A stretch of 64,000 bases of DNA, from positions 31,420,144-31,484,143 of the forward strand of contig OY744617.1 of assembly GCA_963556255.1 (NCBI GenBank), written 5' to 3'. The notes beneath the pieces are model-generated. The model had not been told where the DNA came from. It was given only the letters and a program-made list of their open reading frames with translations, and did not search any database. Both the position numbers and the translations under genes were made by a program. The DNA is from Allolobophora icterica (lineage: Eukaryota; Annelida; Clitellata; Crassiclitellata; Lumbricidae). Below are positions 59,308 through 64,000 of this stretch, piece by piece (within the stretch, counting starts at the first letter, position 1; every line of letters begins with the position of its first letter).

Positions 59308-60151
59308 CCTCCACACTATGTCACACCGCATCAAGGTACAAAACACAAGTTTCAAATAATAGAATGAAGAATTGCTTGACTGTAAATAAAAAAAGTAAAA
59401 TGGAGAAACTGGATTCTAATTTGGGCACTGTAGAGAACTCTAGAAATATAATATCATCCTTGTGAGGCAGGGCAAAGTTATGTGGGCGCGGACGGAGGCT
59501 ATACTTTCGGATGGTTTTTCACTAAGGAAATCTTCCAGTTTTTAATCGCCTAGCCAGGTAGATTGTTATGCTTAATACAACAGCATCTTGCTAAATAGTA
59601 TTGTTTTGGTGCTCTTAACAAAATTCTCCATATTATAAGCACTATATTACAACATCTTCATGGTACATACCATGATGGGGAATTTCTTATTTATTCTATA
59701 AACAATGCGACTAAAATATCGTCGGCTTGCTTGCGTCCGAGGCAGGCAGGTCTGCTGAGATGCAGATCCTGGTTTGCCGAAGCCGATGGATATTGTAGCC
59801 TATGCGGGTCTGACGTCGGTCAATTATTTAAATCTCACAATAGCTTATCAAGAAACATACCCGTCCTCAAATACTGACGCTAAGTAAATTGGAGTGGCAA
59901 ACTCTTCGTATCTACAGGCTCCCTCTCAGAAAAAAGTCATGGACTGCTCTTCCTCTTCTCCAAATCTGGTGTGTGTATGTGTGTCTAGGCCTCGAGGGAT
60001 CATGAAATCGGAAGACAGGCTGCTGGAACTCAGTAATCCGAAAAGATTGGACTTTCTCTCTGACCTAATCGACATCAGGGAAATTGCAGATTGAACACAC
60101 AGAGAAAGAGACCGGAAACCCAGCACCATTCTGGTTCTAGTTACATCAAGG

Positions 60152-60518
60152 CAGGGCTGTAGTGGTAAAATTTGAGGTGAGTATACGCTACCGGTGACCA
60201 GCGGCGTAAACAAAAATTTGAAGACCTTTTTTTAGGAAAAATTTCAGACTTTTCACCAATTCTCAGAAAATTTTCAGACTTTTTACGATTTTGTCTCTGA
60301 AAAAGTTGATGACCTTTTTTTTTTTTTTTTTTTTTTTTAGTCATTCGCCCTAAAAACCTTTAAAAACCTCTCATTTTTGAAAAATTTTCGTTCCCAGAGG
60401 TAAGTATACGCTGTATACCCGCGTATACGCTCGACTACAGCCATGAGTATACGCTCTCAAATTTCTCTAGAGGTAAGTATACGCTGTATACCCGCGTATA
60501 CGCTCGACTACAGCCCTG
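60152..60518. mobile_element. Non-autonomous hAT-type element, 367 bp
   Basis: Ends CAGGGCTGTAGT / ACTACAGCCCTG with a perfect 8-bp duplication CATCAAGG at 60144-60151 and 60519-60526. The same site is uninterrupted in the founder unit of C (36813 region) and in the minisatellite units. A segment GAGGTAAGTATACGCTGTAT to GACTACAGCC occurs twice near the right end. Confidence 0.92.
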
Positions 60519-61077
60519 CATCAAGGGAATTCAATAGAAGCACGTAGTCCATTGACGTCAATAGCGCCGTAATCATAATGCAGTAATCATCAAAAGATGA
60601 CCGCTTCTAGAAAACATTGTCAAAGTTATAGTCCATCGGATAAGCCAGATCGCATAATGTGATATTTGTGAGTCTATGTGCAAGCAAATAAGAAAGATAA
60701 GTTTGCTGGCTAATGTGTACTTTTCTAGACTATGAAGACAAATCTTTAAACGAATGTTTGATTCAAAGGAAAGCAAGTGCAATACATAGTGCCGCGTCAT
60801 TTACATTTTACGGTACATTGTTTAGTACGTATTTTAGTTTTTTTTAGTAAAAAAGTGTTGGCCAGTAGAGATTGCTAAGTAAAACGTGATTTATTGAGTT
60901 TAACCACCCGGATTTGTAATACGCCCTAGTTAATTTTATTGAAGATTATTATCAATAATGGTGTCTGGTATTCGTAGGGTTAGAGTCAAGAGCTTCAGAT
61001 CGTCATTTGATAGATTACACATGAGGTGAGTGATAAAGGTGATTGATGGAATTTGATATGTTCTTCCTACTGATGCT

Positions 61078-61177
61078 TTGTGATGATGACGATAATGATG
61101 ATGATAATGATGATGATGATGATGATGATTATGATGATGATGAAGATGACGACAATGATAACGATAATGATGATGAG
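61078..61177. repeat. GAT-type trinucleotide tract upstream of copy E
   Basis: Imperfect GATGATGATGACGATAATG-type run; the CTG part is lost here. Confidence 0.8.
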
Positions 61178-61213
61178 TTCTTAGGATCTAGAAATGTAGG
61201 TTTTTCATTTAGG

Positions 61214-64000
61214 ATGGCGGAACATGTGGACAAATTGAATGAAGAAGTGGCATCTTGGTTCATAGATAGGACGTGCCAATTACGTCCAAAGTCATTTCCT
61301 CTTGTTTCTGATCATACGCATAACTTAATGCAGTCTCGGAAAACTGCACCAAATGCGTATAGAATTTTTTGTGGCAGCCATGCTGAGTTCTATATCCAAC
61401 CGGCGAATACATGCATTGACGACGTAGATATCTTAATCGTCATGGTTGATAAGCTGGTCTTCAGTGGGGACTTTCCAGTGTTGCCAAGAGATGTGAGTGG
61501 CCTAGCAGATACAATCGAGTGCTACAAGATTGAATCATACAATGCGTTCCCAGGTTTTCTTCGATTACGATATTTCGGGAAAATGAACTATAATTGGAAA
61601 CACAAAAAGTACGACTTTCAGCAAACAGCTCTTTCACACGGTTACACGATGCTAAATATGGATTATGCTGCAATTACGTATTACCCTGCAGGTAAACTCC
61701 AAGGAAGCGCCTGGAACGAAATCGTTAGTGGTCCAGCAGTTAAATTTCTAAGAGAAACGCATGATGGTTCTTATTTCGCAAGTGATTGCGTCCACAGCAT
61801 GTGGTGCCCTCAATGGCCTAAGAAAGCCCAAGGTTGGCTTAAACGACTTAGGAATAATGGATGGCCGACCATTGATACAATCGCCGAGGTTACACAAAAT
61901 GGTTGTCATGTTGTCTTCGTTAAGCATCGTTCTTGCATACACGATAAACTACAGTGGAGATTTTCATTTTCCGTGGCGGAGATAAGTTTACTTCAGAGTT
62001 GGACTAAAACTCAACAGATTGTCTATCATTTGTTGAGATTCTTCTGCAAGAAAGAATTAATACAAAAGAATTGTCCAAAGGAGGATGAGATACTCTGTAC
62101 GTATCATTTGAAGACGCTGATGTTATGGACTTGTGAAGTGATGTCGCCAGAATGGTGGAATTCCTCTTCTGCCATTACGATCTGCTGCGAGTTATTGAAG
62201 AAGCTCTCACACTGGCTACAGAAGAGGCACTGCCCGAACTATTTTATTCCTGAAGCAAATTTATTTCATGAATCGTCGAGCTTCACAATCCATGACAAGA
62301 CTGTAAAAAGACTGAATGAATTCCGAGATTCTGGCATTCTTTGTCAGTGGTTCGTGGATAATCACATACTGCCATTCATTCGGAGACGTTTCAAGCTTAA
62401 AAGCACAATGGTGGTAGTGCCACAATTAGTGGATTTCATGGTGTCTATCTTTAAGTTCAGGGAAGTGACTGAATCAGATTCGTTGAATTCATTGTGTTAT
62501 AACACATTCAGAAATTCACATCATAACTGTCGTCGTATAATGAGTCGCGGATTACGTTCAGGACTGCGCCAGAGCTTGGAAACGGGTCACTATTTAAGAT
62601 ATTTTGCATCGCAAATATACGACCGGTTTAGAGATCTTTCAACAAAAGGCCTAGAGAACGTCTTGTGTTTCAAGTACTGTGACAATCTACTATTTATTTT
62701 GCATACAGCATATGGTTTAGGCTGCGAAGAGATTTCATGGAATAGCGATCTTTTTGTTGATTTTGTTGTTGGAATTTCGATAAAACCAACAAATGTGAGA
62801 TCTCAGTATCATAATTTTCCGAGGGAATTCACAGCACAAAGTTGTCGGTTCCAATTTCTGCGTGCTCAGGAACTATTGAAAAATTTAACTGGATCAAATA
62901 GTCGTCCGGAATTTCAACTACTAACTCTGATGTCAAAAGAGTTTCTAAGAAGAGCTTTAAAACATGAAGGTTCTAAGTGCAACGGCATTGCTCCTGCAGC
63001 TTTGGCCTATCTGGCTGCTATCCACTTTGCCACATCAGAACACCAACTAGCAATACGCTTCTGCTTATCAGTTCTCGTGGATCAGCCTTCCCAAGAAGAT
63101 AAGGAGACACTGAATGCAGGTTGTTTGTTGTTTATTGACGATGTCGCAAAGATCGTTGGATTGTGTGTGCTTCACAAGAAGATCACAAACAATAATTTTC
63201 ATTACGTTGGCAGGCGGCTTTATCTTGATTTGCGTCTTTCACCCGAGATCTTTGTTCATTATTTAACTGTGTCATCTACTGAAAGAATATCCAAACATTT
63301 ATATTTTTATCCTGATTTGCCGGACTCAGCATTTCCTATGGACGAATATTTGAAAGCTTTAATAAAACAGAAATTCATTGTTTCGATGAAATCAGGTTCT
63401 CATTTGAATGTCACCAGACAGATCGTTTATCGCAGAGCAGATGCACTGACAGAAACCGAGGCTTCAAGTGTGAATCCTTTGATAGTCAAAGAAACAGTAA
63501 TTGATGTTCTAATGGAATATGCTCTAGAAAATATGATTTCATTCTATAATGTCATACGTCAGGACTTTCGCATTCACTGCAACACAGCTGACTGTTATCG
63601 GGTTTTGTACCTTTACAAGTGTCGCCAATACGATGAAGTGCAGTATTTGTGTGAGCGAATTTTGCAGGAACCTGATCTACAGGGTGATCAAAAGAAATTT
63701 TCATTTGCGAATGTTTTGTTGGTGCCACCGCTTAACACTTTTTTCGATAGAGACGTACAGTCGTTGCTTGGATTTCACACACTCTTTTATTATTTATTAG
63801 GCCTACCTATAAAAGAAGACAAGTGGAAAGCTGAGATAACTCCGGAGTTATCGTTTGAACATTTGCTTGCCAGATTTGTGCATAATAGTGGAGGAGAACT
63901 CTTCTTTTTTCTTGGATATCGTTACTCCACTAAAAGCCACTATTGTCTTGGAAGATATTTTCTTGCAAAATATTTAAAGGTCAGATGTTATGTTGATTGC
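61214..64000 (+). CDS. Mab-21/cGAS-like nucleotidyltransferase, copy E, open to the window edge (partial)
   Basis: Reading codon by codon from the ATG at 61214, the frame stays open for 929 codons to base 64000. By comparison with A and D only about 25-45 codons are missing. The GS motif is at G54-S55, the acidic pair at D70-V-D72 (IDDVDIL), and the third candidate Asp at D191 in ASDCVHSMWCPQWP. WRFSFSVAE, YHLKTLMLW and NYFIPEANLF follow, then the TPR-like segments. It differs from D most between residues 130 and 190 and around residues 405-480, and is nearly identical in the WRFSFS-HLKT core. The start is preceded by TTTTTCATTTAG plus G as in C and D. The true stop lies outside the window. 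Confidence 0.85.
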   Translation, partial: MAEHVDKLNEEVASWFIDRTCQLRPKSFPLVSDHTHNLMQSRKTAPNAYRIFCGSHAEFYIQPANTCIDDVDILIVMVDKLVFSGDFPVLPRDVSGLADTIECYKIESYNAFPGFLRLRYFGKMNYNWKHKKYDFQQTALSHGYTMLNMDYAAITYYPAGKLQGSAWNEIVSGPAVKFLRETHDGSYFASDCVHSMWCPQWPKKAQGWLKRLRNNGWPTIDTIAEVTQNGCHVVFVKHRSCIHDKLQWRFSFSVAEISLLQSWTKTQQIVYHLLRFFCKKELIQKNCPKEDEILCTYHLKTLMLWTCEVMSPEWWNSSSAITICCELLKKLSHWLQKRHCPNYFIPEANLFHESSSFTIHDKTVKRLNEFRDSGILCQWFVDNHILPFIRRRFKLKSTMVVVPQLVDFMVSIFKFREVTESDSLNSLCYNTFRNSHHNCRRIMSRGLRSGLRQSLETGHYLRYFASQIYDRFRDLSTKGLENVLCFKYCDNLLFILHTAYGLGCEEISWNSDLFVDFVVGISIKPTNVRSQYHNFPREFTAQSCRFQFLRAQELLKNLTGSNSRPEFQLLTLMSKEFLRRALKHEGSKCNGIAPAALAYLAAIHFATSEHQLAIRFCLSVLVDQPSQEDKETLNAGCLLFIDDVAKIVGLCVLHKKITNNNFHYVGRRLYLDLRLSPEIFVHYLTVSSTERISKHLYFYPDLPDSAFPMDEYLKALIKQKFIVSMKSGSHLNVTRQIVYRRADALTETEASSVNPLIVKETVIDVLMEYALENMISFYNVIRQDFRIHCNTADCYRVLYLYKCRQYDEVQYLCERILQEPDLQGDQKKFSFANVLLVPPLNTFFDRDVQSLLGFHTLFYYLLGLPIKEDKWKAEITPELSFEHLLARFVHNSGGELFFFLGYRYSTKSHYCLGRYFLAKYLKVRCYVDC

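Larger units (their letters stand above)
58660..61213 (+). other. 5' flank of copy E
   Basis: Homologous to the other 5' flanks. It contains an (ATT)n microsatellite with about 220 bp of unrelated sequence (59190-59530), a hAT-type insertion in the minisatellite founder unit (60152-60518) and the trinucleotide tract at 61078-61177. Confidence 0.7.

Overview
The window is eukaryotic, AT-rich and very repeat-dense. Non-LTR retrotransposon ends, tRNA-derived SINEs, hAT- and Harbinger-type DNA transposon remnants and long TAA/TAG/ATT microsatellites fill the space between single-exon genes. These families and the gene content suggest a marine invertebrate, most likely a deuterostome such as an echinoderm, hemichordate or lancelet. 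That guess is an inference; no species is claimed.

The core is a plus-strand tandem array of five copies (A-E) of one large intronless gene. Starts are at 10621 (A), 25428 (B), 37374 (C), 49376 (D) and 61214 (E), so spacing is about 14.8, 11.9, 12.0 and 11.8 kb. The product is about 950-970 residues: an N-terminal Mab-21 / cGAS-like nucleotidyltransferase domain followed by a helical, TPR-like C-terminal half. A and D are intact. E is open from its start to the window edge. B has only a 1-bp frameshift and one nonsense codon. C has lost part of the catalytic domain and carries several frameshifts. In the cGAS fold this enzyme class makes cyclic or linear dinucleotide second messengers in innate immunity, so the array looks like a lineage-specific expansion of candidate cGAS-like receptors.

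The duplicated unit is larger than the gene. Each copy carries related 5' flank (about 8210-10620, 17260-25427, 35225-37373, 41695-49375, 58660-61213) and 3' flank with an old reverse-transcriptase tail. Younger insertions sit at different points in each unit, so paralogous units serve as empty-site controls. In unit B an 83-bp segment of the 5' flank has expanded into a 5.56-kb minisatellite (18989-24552, about 67 copies) with higher-order structure.

Layout: 1-2760, simple and 30-bp repeats and a 550-bp hAT element; 2930-5176, an RT remnant and three phase-compatible exons of a secreted-type gene; 5266-8040, SINE, CRE-like tandem repeats, hAT element; 8210-15060, unit A; 15609-17255, microsatellite, SINE and LINE ends; 17260-29200, unit B; 29822-35222, microsatellites, SINEs, Harbinger element, LINE ends, hAT; 35225-41240, unit C; 41695-53200, unit D, split by a broken LINE and a broken retrocopy-like gene; 53900-58660, microsatellites, GATCG arrays, SINEs; 58660-64000, unit E, cut by the window edge.
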